Assembly (NCBI GenBank): GCA_035601835.1
Contig: DATNNM010000011.1
Location: 62,001-126,000 of the forward strand
Length of the DNA: 64,000 bases
Direction: 5' to 3'
Source: Candidatus Tumulicola sp.
GTDB lineage: Bacteria > Vulcanimicrobiota > Vulcanimicrobiia > Eremiobacterales > Eremiobacteraceae
Shown here: piece by piece, positions 1 to 8,872 of the stretch
How the letters are laid out: each line of letters opens with the position of its first letter
How positions within the stretch are numbered: position 1 is the first letter of the stretch
Translations under genes and position numbers: made by a program
Notes under the pieces: generated by a model
Told to the model about the DNA's origin: nothing
Databases searched by the model: none
What the model saw: only the letters and a program-made list of their open reading frames with translations

Positions 1-1232
1 CCAAAGAGGACATCGCCCGCGTCGCCTCCATCTCGGCCAACGATCGCGCGATCGGCGACATCATCGCCGAGGCGATGGAGAAAGTCACCAAAGACGGCGT
101 GATCACCGTCGAGGAATCGCGCACCACCAAGACCGAGCTCGAACTCAAAGAAGGCATGCAGTTCGACAAGGGCTACATCTCACCGTACATGGTCACTGAT
201 CCGGAACGCATGGAAGCGACGCTCACCGAGCCGTACATCCTCATCACCGAGCGCAAGATCTCTGCGATCGCAGACATCCTGCCGCTGCTCGAAAAAGTCG
301 TGCAGGTGCAAAAACCGCTCTTGATCATCGCGGAAGACGTCGAAGGCGAAGCGCTTGCGACGCTCGTCGTCAACAAGCTGCGCGGCACGTTCACGTGCGT
401 TGCGGTGAAGGCGCCGGGTTTCGGCGACCGCCGCAAAGAGATGCTCAAGGACATCGCGATCCTCACCGGCGGCACCGTGATCTCCGACGAACTCGGCCTC
501 AAGCTCGACAAGGTCACGCTCAACGAGCTCGGCAAAGCGCGCACGGTCAAGATCACTAAAGAGGAGACCACGCTTGTCGACGGCGCCGGCAAGAAGGAAG
601 AGATCAAGGGCCGTATCGAGCAGATCAAGCGCCAGATCGAAGACACCGATTCCGACTTCGATCGCGAAAAACTGCAGGAGCGGCTGGCCAAGCTCTCCGG
701 CGGCGTCGCGGTCATCCAAGTCGGCGCGGCCACCGAGACCGAGCTCAAGGAAAAGAAGCACCGCATGGAAGACGCCGTCTCGACGGCGCGCTCTGCCGTG
801 GAAGAAGGCATGCTGCCGGGTGGCGGCGCCGCGCTCGTCCACGCGTTAAAAGTGCTCGAGGAGGCCAAGGGCGGCAACGGCCAGCCATCCGATGAGGTGG
901 TCGGCACGAACATCATCCGCCGCGCCCTCGAGGAGCCGCTGCGTCAGATCGCGCAAAACGCCGGCTTCGAAGGCTCGGTCGTCGTCCAGAAGGTCAAGAC
1001 GCTAGGCGCCGCCGAGGGCTTCGATGCGCTGACCGGCGCTTATGGCGACATGTTCAAGTTCGGCATCGTGGACCCGCTCAAGGTCACACGCTCCGCGCTT
1101 GAAAACGCCGCGTCCATCGCAGCGCTGCTGCTCACCACCGAGACGCTCATCACCGATAAGCCCGAAGACAAGAAGGGCAACGGAATGCCGGGCGGCGGCG
1201 GGGGCGGCATGGGCGGCTACGACATGATGTAG
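1..1232 (+). CDS. groEL: Chaperonin GroEL (Hsp60), 5'-truncated by window edge
   Basis: ATP-dependent folding chaperonin that forms a double heptameric ring with GroES in the cytoplasm. The reading frame is open from base 3, so about 409 C-terminal residues are visible and roughly 130 N-terminal residues lie outside the window. Visible family hallmarks are the apical-domain segment [15 protein letters not shown], the stretch [16 protein letters not shown], the equatorial-domain segment [15 protein letters not shown], and the glycine/methionine-rich tail [16 protein letters not shown]. The tail is typical of the principal, GroES-linked GroEL. No groES is visible because the upstream region is cut off. 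The gene ends at TAG just before a strong terminator. Confidence 0.98.
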   Translation, partial: KEDIARVASISANDRAIGDIIAEAMEKVTKDGVITVEESRTTKTELELKEGMQFDKGYISPYMVTDPERMEATLTEPYILITERKISAIADILPLLEKVVQVQKPLLIIAEDVEGEALATLVVNKLRGTFTCVAVKAPGFGDRRKEMLKDIAILTGGTVISDELGLKLDKVTLNELGKARTVKITKEETTLVDGAGKKEEIKGRIEQIKRQIEDTDSDFDREKLQERLAKLSGGVAVIQVGAATETELKEKKHRMEDAVSTARSAVEEGMLPGGGAALVHALKVLEEAKGGNGQPSDEVVGTNIIRRALEEPLRQIAQNAGFEGSVVVQKVKTLGAAEGFDALTGAYGDMFKFGIVDPLKVTRSALENAASIAALLLTTETLITDKPEDKKGNGMPGGGGGGMGGYDMM

Positions 1233-1288
1233 GCTTTGCCTACAAATAAACTATCGCCCCGGCCGCACGGTCGGGGCGTTTTTTTTTG
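1229..1288 (+). terminator. Rho-independent terminator of groEL
   Basis: A GC-rich hairpin, CGCCCCG (1255-1261) pairing with CGGGGCG (1272-1278), is followed directly by nine T residues. A smaller hairpin TGTAGGC-TTT-GCCTACA (1229-1245) overlaps the groEL stop codon. The structure closes the groEL transcript. Confidence 0.9.
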
Positions 1289-1346
1289 GCATTATGTTGA
1301 GAGTTTCTGGGCTGATCAAGCGCGCTTGGGGGTTATCTCGCCCCAT

Positions 1347-2645
1347 TTATCGCCTTTCCAAACGGCAGCACTTTAGGAAGTAGCCGTGTTCGGTGATGTT
1401 CTCTATTCTTCCGACGGCTTTGATCTCGTCGCCTATTGTTTTCGAGAATAAAGCATCGTACTCCGTATCATCAAATATCAGGGTGTAATGGTAACGCTTG
1501 CCTGGAATGTTTTGAAGCGTGATCCATACCTTACGATCCACGTACGGCTCTATTTCGCGCACCATACCTGTCACGCGCATCCAGTTACCGACGTATTTGG
1601 CTATCATGGCTCTGCCTTGAAGGGTAGTAAGACCAGAGCAGAGCCTGACAGGTTCATCAGGATCGACTGGCAACCACGCGCCCTCTTCAGGAGCGAGCGT
1701 CGGTTTTGGGTTGGTTGGTTGCGTGTCGTCTATTTGTTCACCGTCCCTTAACTCAGGTTGTTGACCCATAGACGCAGACGGAAGCGTCTGAGAGGCCGGT
1801 GATGGATGCGGCGAGGCAATAGGGCCGCGAGGGCTGGTCAGGTGTTCCAGCTCACACTGCCTTAGCACAATCAGCGTGGTCGCCACAGAGTCTATTTTGC
1901 CGCACACGTGGATCAGGTCGCCGGGATGCTTAGTATCAAGACCATCCGCCCACTTCTCGTCGAAATACATGAGGTAGGCGACAGGGTTAGTGTCTGTCCA
2001 ATCCACCCGAAACATTACCTCGCGACCGCCACCATACAATTCATGCACCTGTCTTACGGAGTCAATCTTTCCTGAAACGTGCATCCATCGGCCTTTGTGA
2101 GGTTCTACTTTTTTGTCGGCTTGTACGCTGGTGTTATCCTTGTATAACTTGGTTAACTCTTTAGGATCGACAGTTAACCACTTGCGCTCCTCGTTTTTCT
2201 CTGCAGTCACCACGTTGCCCGCTGCAATTAGTCTTTGTGAGTTGTCAACATCAATGCCCGTACCGTAACCCGTGACCACATTACGCTCTAGTCGAATATC
2301 GGAACCGCCTCGAACAGCAATCCCAGCTGCGGGTGCAGGCGCGACTGCGGGTTGGGTTGGTTGTGCTTCTGCCGGCGGCGTTTTGTGAAATAGAGTGGCC
2401 AGCCACGGCCAAAACACATATAGCAAGCCGACAGTAGCCGCGCCGGCGATGATCCAAACCGGGGCCGTAGACACGATCATGTGCCCAAGCCAACCGATAT
2501 CATGGCCGCGTTTTTCCTGATCGTCCAAGAATGAATTGACGACCCGTTCGACGGCCGTAAAGGCCGCGACGCCGAGAACCCATATCACGAACCGCCCCAA
2601 GTTTCTGCCAACTAACTGATGAGGCCGTAGCATTGCCATCGCCAT
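1347..2645 (-). CDS. Membrane-anchored protein with duplicated OB-like domain, function unknown
   Basis: 432 residues, not recognised as a named family. Two hydrophobic segments (about residues 18-36 and 55-78) are followed by a Pro/Ala linker. A short stretch, IRLERNVVTGYGTGIDVDNS, resembles one rung of a right-handed beta-helix. Two related domains follow (about 158-270 and 325-432). Each opens with W-(L)-x-V-D-P-x-E, then has GxWM-x-V-x-G, a 'FD' strand, 'GD-x-I', 'GxI' and ends near 'C-x-LE'. The pattern recalls the tRNA_anti-like OB-fold family, but that is only inference. Base composition is visibly AT-richer than the flanking genes, suggesting recent acquisition. The AUG cluster ATG-GCG-ATG-GCA-ATG leaves the exact start open. 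A TAAAAT box sits only a few bases upstream, so the mRNA may be nearly leaderless. Confidence 0.7.
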   Translation of the reverse strand: MAMAMLRPHQLVGRNLGRFVIWVLGVAAFTAVERVVNSFLDDQEKRGHDIGWLGHMIVSTAPVWIIAGAATVGLLYVFWPWLATLFHKTPPAEAQPTQPAVAPAPAAGIAVRGGSDIRLERNVVTGYGTGIDVDNSQRLIAAGNVVTAEKNEERKWLTVDPKELTKLYKDNTSVQADKKVEPHKGRWMHVSGKIDSVRQVHELYGGGREVMFRVDWTDTNPVAYLMYFDEKWADGLDTKHPGDLIHVCGKIDSVATTLIVLRQCELEHLTSPRGPIASPHPSPASQTLPSASMGQQPELRDGEQIDDTQPTNPKPTLAPEEGAWLPVDPDEPVRLCSGLTTLQGRAMIAKYVGNWMRVTGMVREIEPYVDRKVWITLQNIPGKRYHYTLIFDDTEYDALFSKTIGDEIKAVGRIENITEHGYFLKCCRLERR

Positions 2646-2698
2646 ATTTTAGCACATTACGGCGTGTAGTATAAAACCCAGCCCTTTTTTATGAGGAT

Positions 2699-3553
2699 CT
2701 AGTTCATCGGCAGCGGACGGTCGGCGCGCGGCAGCGGAAAAACCTTGTCGATCTCGGCGACATCCGTCGCCGCCAATCGCACGTCGCCGGCGCCGGCGTT
2801 CTCGCGGACATGCTCCGGCGCTTCCGCCTTCGGGATCGCGAACATGCCGTCCAATCGAGTGAGGAAGGCGAGCGCGACTTGGCGCGCGGTGGCGCCCAGA
2901 CGGCCCGCCACGCGTTCCAACACTTGACCTTGGGCGGAGCGAGCGTTCGGAAAATCGCCTTGGCCGAGCGGACTGTACGCCACGTGCGCGATGCGATGTT
3001 CCCGGCAGTACGGCAAGACCGCGTGCTCGACGGCGCGTTCGCGCAGATGGTAGAGCACTTGATTGCATGCCAGCGGGTGGCGGCGAAGAGCTTGACGCGC
3101 GCCTTCCATTTCGTCGACGTCGAAATTGCTCACCCCGAGCGCGCGGATCTTGCCCGCGTCCACGAGTTCTTCCATCGCGCGCATCGTCTCGGCGATCGGA
3201 TGACTCGAGGGCCAGTGCAACAGATAGACGTCGAGGTAGTCGCTTCGAAGCCGGCGCAGCGACTGTTCGCATGCCCGCAGGGTGCCGCGATAGGTGGCGT
3301 TTTGCGGCAGCACCTTCGAGACGATGAAGAGCCGTTCACGGGGGATGGCCTCGATCGCATCGGCGACGATCTCTTCCGCGCGGCCGTCGCCGTACATCTC
3401 CGCTGTGTCGATGTGCGTCATGCCGAGTTCGATGCCCAGCCGCAGCGCCGCCGTCGCTCGGGCGGCACCGGCGCCGCGGTCGTGCATCTGCCACGTCCCC
3501 TGACCGATGACCGGAACAAGAACTTCGAGGGGACCAAACGCGTGGGCGCGCAT
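2699..3553 (-). CDS. Aldo/keto reductase
   Basis: NAD(P)H-dependent carbonyl reductase of the AKR superfamily (TIM barrel), about 284 residues. The catalytic tetrad is visible: Asp and Tyr in HIDTAEMYGDG, Lys in LFIVSKVLPQNA and His in DVYLLHWPSSHP. 'GVSNF' and the C-terminal cofactor region 'IPKAEAPEHVREN' are also in place, so the enzyme should be active. The longer frame opens at 3625, but the conserved N-terminus (LEVLVPVIGQGTWQM) follows the ATG at 3553, and that start avoids overlap with the divergent gene. The substrate cannot be told from the sequence. Confidence 0.9.
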   Translation of the reverse strand: MRAHAFGPLEVLVPVIGQGTWQMHDRGAGAARATAALRLGIELGMTHIDTAEMYGDGRAEEIVADAIEAIPRERLFIVSKVLPQNATYRGTLRACEQSLRRLRSDYLDVYLLHWPSSHPIAETMRAMEELVDAGKIRALGVSNFDVDEMEGARQALRRHPLACNQVLYHLRERAVEHAVLPYCREHRIAHVAYSPLGQGDFPNARSAQGQVLERVAGRLGATARQVALAFLTRLDGMFAIPKAEAPEHVRENAGAGDVRLAATDVAEIDKVFPLPRADRPLPMN

Positions 3554-3625
3554 AGAAGCGCGCGCATTCGTGTCGCCGAAGGTGATACCATCCCGGCTCC
3601 ATGAAGTGCTCTCGCGGAGGGTCAT

Positions 3626-4051
3626 ATGCGCAACATGACTTCATCGCACGCGTTCCTTCGGATCCTGCTCGCCGTCATCGCCACGCTCACAGGCGTCGGC
3701 GGCGTGTTGCTCCTGTTCGCCCCATCGTGGGGAACCCAGATCATGGCGGCGTTGTTCGGAGGAGGCGCAAGCCTACTCGAAAGGGTCCTGCTGATGTCCT
3801 TTGGAGCGCTGGCATTGGCGTTCAGCTACTTGCTTCTCGCTGCAGCGCGAGATCCGGAACGCAACGTCGCGATCATCGATGCGACCGCAGGTCTGATGAT
3901 CTTGATCGCGCTGCTGGGCGTCTACGGCGCCATGGTCGTCCATCTGGGCGGCGCGCGGTTGGCGCCGCTCATCTGGCTGGGAACAGCGATTCGGCTAGCG
4001 CTGGCAGTGGCGCTCATCGCCTTGCGCCCGCGCGGGCAGATCCGGGGCTAA
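3626..4051 (+). CDS. Small four-helix membrane protein, unknown function
   Basis: 141 residues with four predicted transmembrane helices (about 10-30, 52-74, 83-105, 112-132) and no recognisable catalytic motif. A good Shine-Dalgarno (GGAGGG, 3616-3621) lies four bases before the ATG at 3626; the ATG at 3635 is also possible. It is divergent from the aldo/keto reductase. Its TAA stop (4049-4051) lies inside a copy of the dispersed 25-bp palindromic element, so the element defines the last codons (Arg-Gly-stop). Confidence 0.75.
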   Translation: MRNMTSSHAFLRILLAVIATLTGVGGVLLLFAPSWGTQIMAALFGGGASLLERVLLMSFGALALAFSYLLLAAARDPERNVAIIDATAGLMILIALLGVYGAMVVHLGGARLAPLIWLGTAIRLALAVALIALRPRGQIRG

Positions 4052-4066
4052 AGCCCCGGCACTACA
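4042..4066 (+). repeat. Dispersed palindromic element, copy 1
   Basis: Perfect 8-bp stem with a two-base loop, CCGGGGCTAAAGCCCCGG, followed by CACTACA. It lies between two convergent genes and supplies the stop codon of the left one. Identical copies are at 32212 and 41387 and, inverted, at 45741. Variants are at 40167 and 57016. Confidence 0.9.
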
Positions 4067-4075
4067 AACCTACGG

Positions 4076-5710
4076 TTAGATCTGCCACTCCCAGGAGTTC
4101 CAGAACGGGCTGACCGCGTGGGCGGGCCGATAGTTTTTGAAATCAGTGTTGACGACGTCTTGTCGCCGCACGTACCAGATGATGAAAAATGGCAGCTTGC
4201 GCTGCATGATCTCCTGCACCGTCGCATAGGCTGCCTTGCGTTTGCTCCGATCGTATTCGGCGAGCGCCGCGTTCTCCGCCGCATCGAGCTGGTTGTCGCA
4301 GAAATGATAGATGTTCCAGCCGGCCGGCGGAGCCATGCCGCACGTCACCAAGATCGAGTCGTCCGGATCGCCTCCATTCGCCCACTCTTCGTATGCGACG
4401 TCGAATCTGCCGGTCTGCTCGATACCCCCGTTGGCCTTGGTGGCGTAGAGCAGCGCCGAAGAATACTGCTTGATGCCGACGTCGATGCCGGCTTGGCGCC
4501 ACTCGTGCTGGATGATCACTTGCGCGGCGTTGACCGTGGCGGCGCCCGAATAGCCCACCATCGTCAAGCGCAGCGGCTGACCGTCCTTGTAGCGCAGGCC
4601 GTCTGCGCCAAGGCGCCAACCCGCGGCATCGAGGAGCTGGGCCGCGCGCCGCGGGTCGTAGCCGTACTTGACCGTGCGCTCGTCATACGCCCAGAAAAAC
4701 GGCGGCTGATCCGTGTCGCCGGGCATGTTGATGCCGTGACTGACCTTGTCGATGAGTTCGCGCCGGTCGGTGGCGTACGCGAGCGCTTGGCGCACCCGGA
4801 TGTCGTCAAGCGGCGGGTGCCCCGCGTTGATGCCGATGTCGGCGAATTGCGTGAACGGCGTGAGCACCACGCGCGTGTCTGGGATCGCGCGCAAGCTCGG
4901 ACTTTGGGCCTCGGACGCCCGATAGTAGAAGTCGATTTCGTGCGTGCGCATCAACGTGAGAATGGTGTTGTCGCTTCCGACGATGCGATACTCGATCTTC
5001 GCGAGCTTCGGCGCCCCGCGCCAATACGCAGGGTTCGCGACCAGCGTCACGTGCGAGCCTTTTTCGAAGGACACGATCTTGAACGGACCGGTGCCGATGG
5101 GCAGGTTGTTGTATGCGACGCGATTGAGGCTTGGAAAACGGCTCAGCAGATGTTTGGGCAAGATGCTATCCGGATGATTCGAGGAGCTGCTGAAAAAGGT
5201 GTCCGCAAACGGGGCGAATCTTTTTTTGAGATGGACGACGATCGTGTGCGCGTCGCGCTTGTCGATGCCGGCGATGAGATCGTAACCGAAACGGCTCACC
5301 ACGAAATTGTCCGGGTTGAGCATCTGGTGCCAGGTATAAATGACGTCGTCGGCGTCAAACGGCGCCCCATCCTGCCACTTCACGCCGCGACGCAGATGGT
5401 ACGTGATGGTCAATCCGTCCGCGCTGACGCCGCCGTTGGCGAGGGTCGGCACTTCGGTGGCGAGCTCGGGCACCAACTCGTTGCCGTCACCCCACAAGAA
5501 CAGGTAGCCTGCCCACAACATCGATAGATCGACGTCGACCACTTGCGTGCCGAACAGCGGGTTGAGGTTGTCGGGTTCTTGTCGCGAAGCCACGCGCAAG
5601 ACTCGGTGGATGGTCCACGAGTTGCCGGCGCCGGCGCCCGGCGTCTCGGAAGAGATCTTCGTGCAGCCAGCCGCGGTCAGCGCCAACAAGGCCAGCGCGA
5701 TAGCGCGCAT
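4076..5710 (-). CDS. Peptide/dipeptide ABC transporter substrate-binding lipoprotein (SBP_bac_5)
   Basis: About 544 residues. It binds oligopeptides, or a related solute, outside the cytoplasmic membrane for an ABC importer. The N-terminus has a lipoprotein signal with lipobox LTAAGC, so the mature protein starts at the lipidated Cys. The family-5 core follows: 'EPDNLNPLFGTQ' near the start, 'RRGVKWQDGAPFDADDVIYTW' around residues 110-130, and 'NLPIGTGPFKIVSF'. The ATG at 5710 overlaps the stop of the upstream creatininase gene (TGATG), pointing to translational coupling. No permease or ATPase genes accompany it, so it must share a transporter encoded elsewhere. A TTG at 5713 is an alternative start. 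Confidence 0.92.
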   Translation of the reverse strand: MRAIALALLALTAAGCTKISSETPGAGAGNSWTIHRVLRVASRQEPDNLNPLFGTQVVDVDLSMLWAGYLFLWGDGNELVPELATEVPTLANGGVSADGLTITYHLRRGVKWQDGAPFDADDVIYTWHQMLNPDNFVVSRFGYDLIAGIDKRDAHTIVVHLKKRFAPFADTFFSSSSNHPDSILPKHLLSRFPSLNRVAYNNLPIGTGPFKIVSFEKGSHVTLVANPAYWRGAPKLAKIEYRIVGSDNTILTLMRTHEIDFYYRASEAQSPSLRAIPDTRVVLTPFTQFADIGINAGHPPLDDIRVRQALAYATDRRELIDKVSHGINMPGDTDQPPFFWAYDERTVKYGYDPRRAAQLLDAAGWRLGADGLRYKDGQPLRLTMVGYSGAATVNAAQVIIQHEWRQAGIDVGIKQYSSALLYATKANGGIEQTGRFDVAYEEWANGGDPDDSILVTCGMAPPAGWNIYHFCDNQLDAAENAALAEYDRSKRKAAYATVQEIMQRKLPFFIIWYVRRQDVVNTDFKNYRPAHAVSPFWNSWEWQI

Positions 5711-6537
5711 CAATGGTGGTCCTTGCGCTGCGCAAGCGGACGGGCGCGCATCTCGTCGACGAGTTCAACGATGCCGCGGGCCGCAGCCGCCAGCAGACGG
5801 TCGCCTTTCTCCGCAGACGCCTTGGTCGGGTCGCCCATGACGCCCGTCTCCGAGATCGCGCTCCATGGTTCCATCATCACGAGCGGACCGTCACCGGCGA
5901 CGAGATCGGTCCAGTAGTTCTTGGTCGGCCGATGGGCGAGCTCGCGGCGGGCCTTGCTCATGTCGACGAGGTCGGGTCGAAGCGCGAGATACGCCGACGT
6001 TTCGAACTCGCAGGCATGGTTCATGCCGCCGACTTTGTCCGACTCGCGCAGCGTTTCTGCGACCTGCCGGACGCCGGGCGCAGACCAATAGTTCACGGCG
6101 GCCGCGAGGACACCGGCTTCCACCACCGCCAGGCGGGCGATGATGTCCACGAACGGCGCATTGCTGCCATGACCGTTGACGATCAGCATACGCTTGAAAC
6201 CGTGGTGAGCCAGGCTGCGGCACACGTCCAGTCCGTACTCGATGAACGTGTGAGCGCCGATCGTGATAGTTCCGGGGAAGTCCATGTGGTGGGGGCTATA
6301 GCCGTGGTTGATCGGCGGCACGAGGGCGATACGTTCGGGCGCGAAGGCAGCGGCTCGCTCGCATACCGCGGTGCACAACAAGACATCGGTGTCGACCGGC
6401 AGGTGCAGCCCATGATCTTCGATCGTCGCGACCGGCACGACGGCGACGCGCCCGGCTGCCGCCGCCTCTTTGATCTCAGGCCAAGTCATTTCGCCGTAGC
6501 GATACTTCACGGAACTCATGCGCCGCGGGTTCGGCAT
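5710..6537 (-). CDS. Creatininase-family amidohydrolase
   Basis: 275 residues. Members hydrolyse cyclic amides or related C-N bonds (creatinine amidohydrolase, mycofactocin and FAPy-deaminase relatives) using two metal ions. Metal-ligand motifs are present: EDHGLHLPVDTD near residue 41, NGHGSN near 143, and a downstream HACEFETS that provides a Glu ligand. Length is normal for the family. It is first gene of a two-gene unit with the peptide-binding lipoprotein, which suggests that it processes an imported amide compound. The start may be ATG 6537 or the in-frame ATG at 6519; neither has a clear ribosome-binding site. Confidence 0.88.
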   Translation of the reverse strand: MPNPRRMSSVKYRYGEMTWPEIKEAAAAGRVAVVPVATIEDHGLHLPVDTDVLLCTAVCERAAAFAPERIALVPPINHGYSPHHMDFPGTITIGAHTFIEYGLDVCRSLAHHGFKRMLIVNGHGSNAPFVDIIARLAVVEAGVLAAAVNYWSAPGVRQVAETLRESDKVGGMNHACEFETSAYLALRPDLVDMSKARRELAHRPTKNYWTDLVAGDGPLVMMEPWSAISETGVMGDPTKASAEKGDRLLAAAARGIVELVDEMRARPLAQRKDHH

Positions 6538-6619
6538 CGCGGGCGGCGGCCCCGCAGGCTAAATCGCGCGCTCGTATAAACTTGGCTCATCTCACACGGG
6601 CGTTCGGGGGCTGCCCTGC

Positions 6620-7291
6620 ATGAAGAAGTTCGCTGTCTTCGCGATCCTTGCGTTGGTCGTGACTGCCGGCTGCGCCAAGAACACGACCGGCAACCTAGCG
6701 ACGACGCCCATGGGCGCCGTGCGCAACCCCGTCGACTTTCCGGTCTATCCGAACAGCGTCCCCGTCGGCGTGGCTGCTTTCGATCAGGCCGAGATGGCCA
6801 GCACGCTCAAGAAGAACAATCCGGGCAAAGACAGCCAGATCACCCCGTATAAAGGCAACGAGGTGCTGTTGCGGTCCACCGCCACGCTCGCGCAGCTCGA
6901 GGCCTGGCTGGGCAAGATGCGCGCGGCACCGCCTCAAGGGCTGGTCATGCGTGACAGCGGCTCGTCGGACACCCGACTCATGAACGATTGGGGCGTTGAA
7001 GGCGCCACGTTCGGAACGCAAGACAAGAAGCGCGAGGTCTTCGTCCTCGTGATGGATCCGAAGAAAGTCTACGAAAAAGTCGGACCGGCGATCGACATGA
7101 TCGACAAGTACAAGGCGCTGCCGGCGATGCTGCGCGGCGGCATCGAAAGCCAGGTCAAAAAGCAGGTCGGCATATCGGTCGACCAGATGCTCGACAAAAG
7201 CAACCCGCTGGGTATGGCGCTGTGGGGGGTCAAGGAACTGCACGGCTCCGGACAGCGCGCCATCGTGCTCCTGGACGCCGTCAAAGAGTAA
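6620..7291 (+). CDS. Putative lipoprotein of unknown function
   Basis: 223 residues. The first 18 form a lipoprotein signal ending in the lipobox VVTAGC, so the protein is probably membrane-anchored on the outer side. The rest is a soluble alpha/beta-looking domain with no family motif that I recognise. A TATAAA box about 45 bp upstream (near 6574) could be its -10. It is monocistronic: the next gene has its own strong promoter. Confidence 0.75.
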   Translation: MKKFAVFAILALVVTAGCAKNTTGNLATTPMGAVRNPVDFPVYPNSVPVGVAAFDQAEMASTLKKNNPGKDSQITPYKGNEVLLRSTATLAQLEAWLGKMRAAPPQGLVMRDSGSSDTRLMNDWGVEGATFGTQDKKREVFVLVMDPKKVYEKVGPAIDMIDKYKALPAMLRGGIESQVKKQVGISVDQMLDKSNPLGMALWGVKELHGSGQRAIVLLDAVKE

Positions 7292-7326
7292 CTGTCGACT
7301 CCCACTGAACGGGACAAAACCAGCGC

Positions 7327-7355
7327 TTGACAGAAAGCGTCTCTTATCCTATACT
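7327..7355 (+). promoter_or_regulatory. Near-consensus sigma-70 promoter of the GntR/ABC operon
   Basis: A perfect -35 box TTGACA (7327-7332) and a -10 box TATACT (7350-7355) are separated by exactly 17 bp. The predicted start of transcription is near 7362, inside the following operator dyad. It drives the 38-residue ORF, the GntR regulator and the ABC genes. Confidence 0.85.
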
Positions 7356-7362
7356 CCTATTG

Positions 7363-7378
7363 TACTAGTGTACTAGTA
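7363..7378 (+). promoter_or_regulatory. Operator dyad, probable GntR (YtrA-type) binding site
   Basis: The inverted repeat TACTAGT-GT-ACTAGTA sits over the predicted transcription start of the operon promoter. YtrA-subfamily GntR repressors usually bind such dyads at the promoter of their own ABC operon, and the regulator is encoded 150 bp downstream. Bound protein would block initiation, giving autoregulation. The site is visible; the binding is inferred. Confidence 0.7.
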
Positions 7379-7408
7379 TAACACTCAAGTGAAAGAGAGG
7401 ACCCAGTC

Positions 7409-7525
7409 ATGATCAAGAACACGAAGAGCATATCCAACGCCGACACCATTGACGAAGTCTCGCACCCGTTCATCAACGTACGACTCGGTTCGAGTCTGTT
7501 CCAGGGCTGGGGGCCTAGGATCTAA
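7409..7525 (+). CDS. 38-residue ORF, first gene of the GntR/ABC operon
   Basis: A small ORF with ATG at 7409 and a good Shine-Dalgarno (GAGAGGA) seven to eight bases upstream. It lies between the near-consensus promoter/operator and the GntR gene, which starts 5 bp after its TAA. The product begins MIKNTKSISN, has an acidic middle (ADTIDEVSH) and ends with a hydrophobic, Gly/Trp-containing tail (LGSSLFQGWGPRI). There is no transmembrane segment and no known family. It could be a regulatory leader peptide, a small accessory protein or a precursor of an exported peptide; the sequence alone does not decide. Confidence 0.6.
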   Translation: MIKNTKSISNADTIDEVSHPFINVRLGSSLFQGWGPRI

Positions 7526-7530
7526 GCCCC

Positions 7531-7956
7531 ATGCCCGCAATTTTCACCGTCGACCCGCGCAGCGGAGTGCCCATCTACCTCCAACTTGTGGAGCAGGTGA
7601 AGCGTTCCGTTGCGCTCGGCGTCCTGACGCCGGGCGAGCAGCTCCCCACGGTCAAGCAGCTCGCAGCCGACCTCGTCGTCAATCCCAACACCGTCGCACG
7701 CGCTTACCGAGAACTCGAGCGCGACGAAGTCATCGACACAAGCCCGGGTCGCGGGTCGTTCATCGCCGCCAACGGCAGCGTGACGACGGCCAAGCGCGCC
7801 GTCGCCGACGTCGCGGAGAAGCAGATCGCGCAAGCGGTGCGCGAAGCCAAATCCATGGGCCTTACCGCAACGGAATTATCAGATTTGTTCCAGCGCGAAC
7901 TCAAGCGCTGGTATCCGAACACCACCACCCACTCTGAAGAGGGCAAGCAATCATGA
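7531..7956 (+). CDS. GntR-family transcriptional repressor, YtrA subfamily
   Basis: 141 residues: an N-terminal winged helix (about residues 10-75) with the GntR signature GVPIYLQLVEQVKRSV ... LPTVKQLAADLVVNPNTVARAY, and only a short C-terminal helical part. That is the size and shape of the YtrA subfamily, which controls ABC-transporter operons. It should bind the dyad at 7363-7378. Its last codon overlaps the start of the ABC ATPase gene, so the two are co-translated. Confidence 0.93.
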   Translation: MPAIFTVDPRSGVPIYLQLVEQVKRSVALGVLTPGEQLPTVKQLAADLVVNPNTVARAYRELERDEVIDTSPGRGSFIAANGSVTTAKRAVADVAEKQIAQAVREAKSMGLTATELSDLFQRELKRWYPNTTTHSEEGKQS

Positions 7957-8870
7957 TGACCACGCAAACCTCGATGATCAGCGTAGCCGGCCTCACCAAG
8001 CGCTACGGCCCCACGGCAGCCGTCGACGATGTGTCGTTCGAGGTATCGAAAGGCTCGATCTTCGGTCTGCTCGGCACCAACGGCGCGGGCAAGACGACGA
8101 CCTTCAAGTGCCTCCTCGGCCTTGCGTTTCCAAACGCGGGTGAGGTGCGCTTTGACGGCGAGCTGCTCCACCCGGCGCTCTTCGAACGCCTTGCGTACAT
8201 GCCGGAGAAAAGCGCGCTGTACGATTGGATGACCGGTTACGACCATCTCGAGCTGACCCGACGTTCGTTTCGCCGATATGACGCGGCGCGGGCGCAAGCG
8301 CTGTTGGACCTCTTCGCTTTCGATCCGAAGAAGAAGGTGAGGCAGCTCTCAAAGGGCCAGCAGAGCGCCCTCGCGCTGACGCTCGCGTTCTCGATCCGGC
8401 CGGATATCCTGGTGCTCGACGAGCCGTCGAGCGGCCTCGATCCCGTGCACCAGCGCCACGTCCTGGATCTTATGATCGATGCCGCTGCGGGCGGAGCGAC
8501 GGTGTTGCTCTCCTCGCACCAAATCGGTCAAGTCGAGCGCGCGGCCGACCACGTGGCCATCATGCATAAAGGCAAGCTGCTGCTGACGGGCGACGTGGAG
8601 CAGCTGCGCGCGGACGAGCACGTCATCGAAGCGACCTTCGAGGGCGCGGCTCCGCTCATCAGCGGTCTTGACGGCGATCCGCACGTGCGCCGCGTGATCC
8701 GGCAAGGACGCCTGCTGCGCGCGTACGTGCGCGGCGGCGGCAACGGGGTCGTCGCGGCGATCAACAACGCTCGCCCAGCAAGCGTGCGCGTGCTCAACCA
8801 GAATCTCGAAGACATCTTCCTCGCCGCCGTCGGCGAAGACACAGCGGCTGTCGTCGGAAACGGGAGCTAG
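7953..8870 (+). CDS. ABC transporter ATP-binding protein
   Basis: 305 residues. Walker A LLGTNGAGKTTT is near residue 40, the signature is LSKGQQSALAL, Walker B is ILVLDEPSSGLDP, and the switch His is in LLSSHQ. The class is that of export-type, drug/lantibiotic-like ATPases (BcrA/CcmA group). The signature is LSKGQ, as usual in YtrB-like ATPases. The C-terminal part from about residue 220 is a regulatory extension. It energises the three membrane proteins encoded just downstream. ATG at 7953 or 7956. Confidence 0.95.
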   Translation: MMTTQTSMISVAGLTKRYGPTAAVDDVSFEVSKGSIFGLLGTNGAGKTTTFKCLLGLAFPNAGEVRFDGELLHPALFERLAYMPEKSALYDWMTGYDHLELTRRSFRRYDAARAQALLDLFAFDPKKKVRQLSKGQQSALALTLAFSIRPDILVLDEPSSGLDPVHQRHVLDLMIDAAAGGATVLLSSHQIGQVERAADHVAIMHKGKLLLTGDVEQLRADEHVIEATFEGAAPLISGLDGDPHVRRVIRQGRLLRAYVRGGGNGVVAAINNARPASVRVLNQNLEDIFLAAVGEDTAAVVGNGS

Positions 8871-8872
8871 TC

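Noticed and set aside
2649-3272. 207-residue minus-strand ORF overlapping the aldo/keto reductase
   Set aside because: Out-of-frame, Arg-rich shadow of a gene with an intact catalytic tetrad.
4118-5527. 469-residue plus-strand ORF opposite the peptide-binding lipoprotein
   Set aside because: Antisense shadow of a GC-rich gene. Its translation is Arg/Val-rich without any motif, while the minus-strand protein has a lipobox and family-wide motifs.
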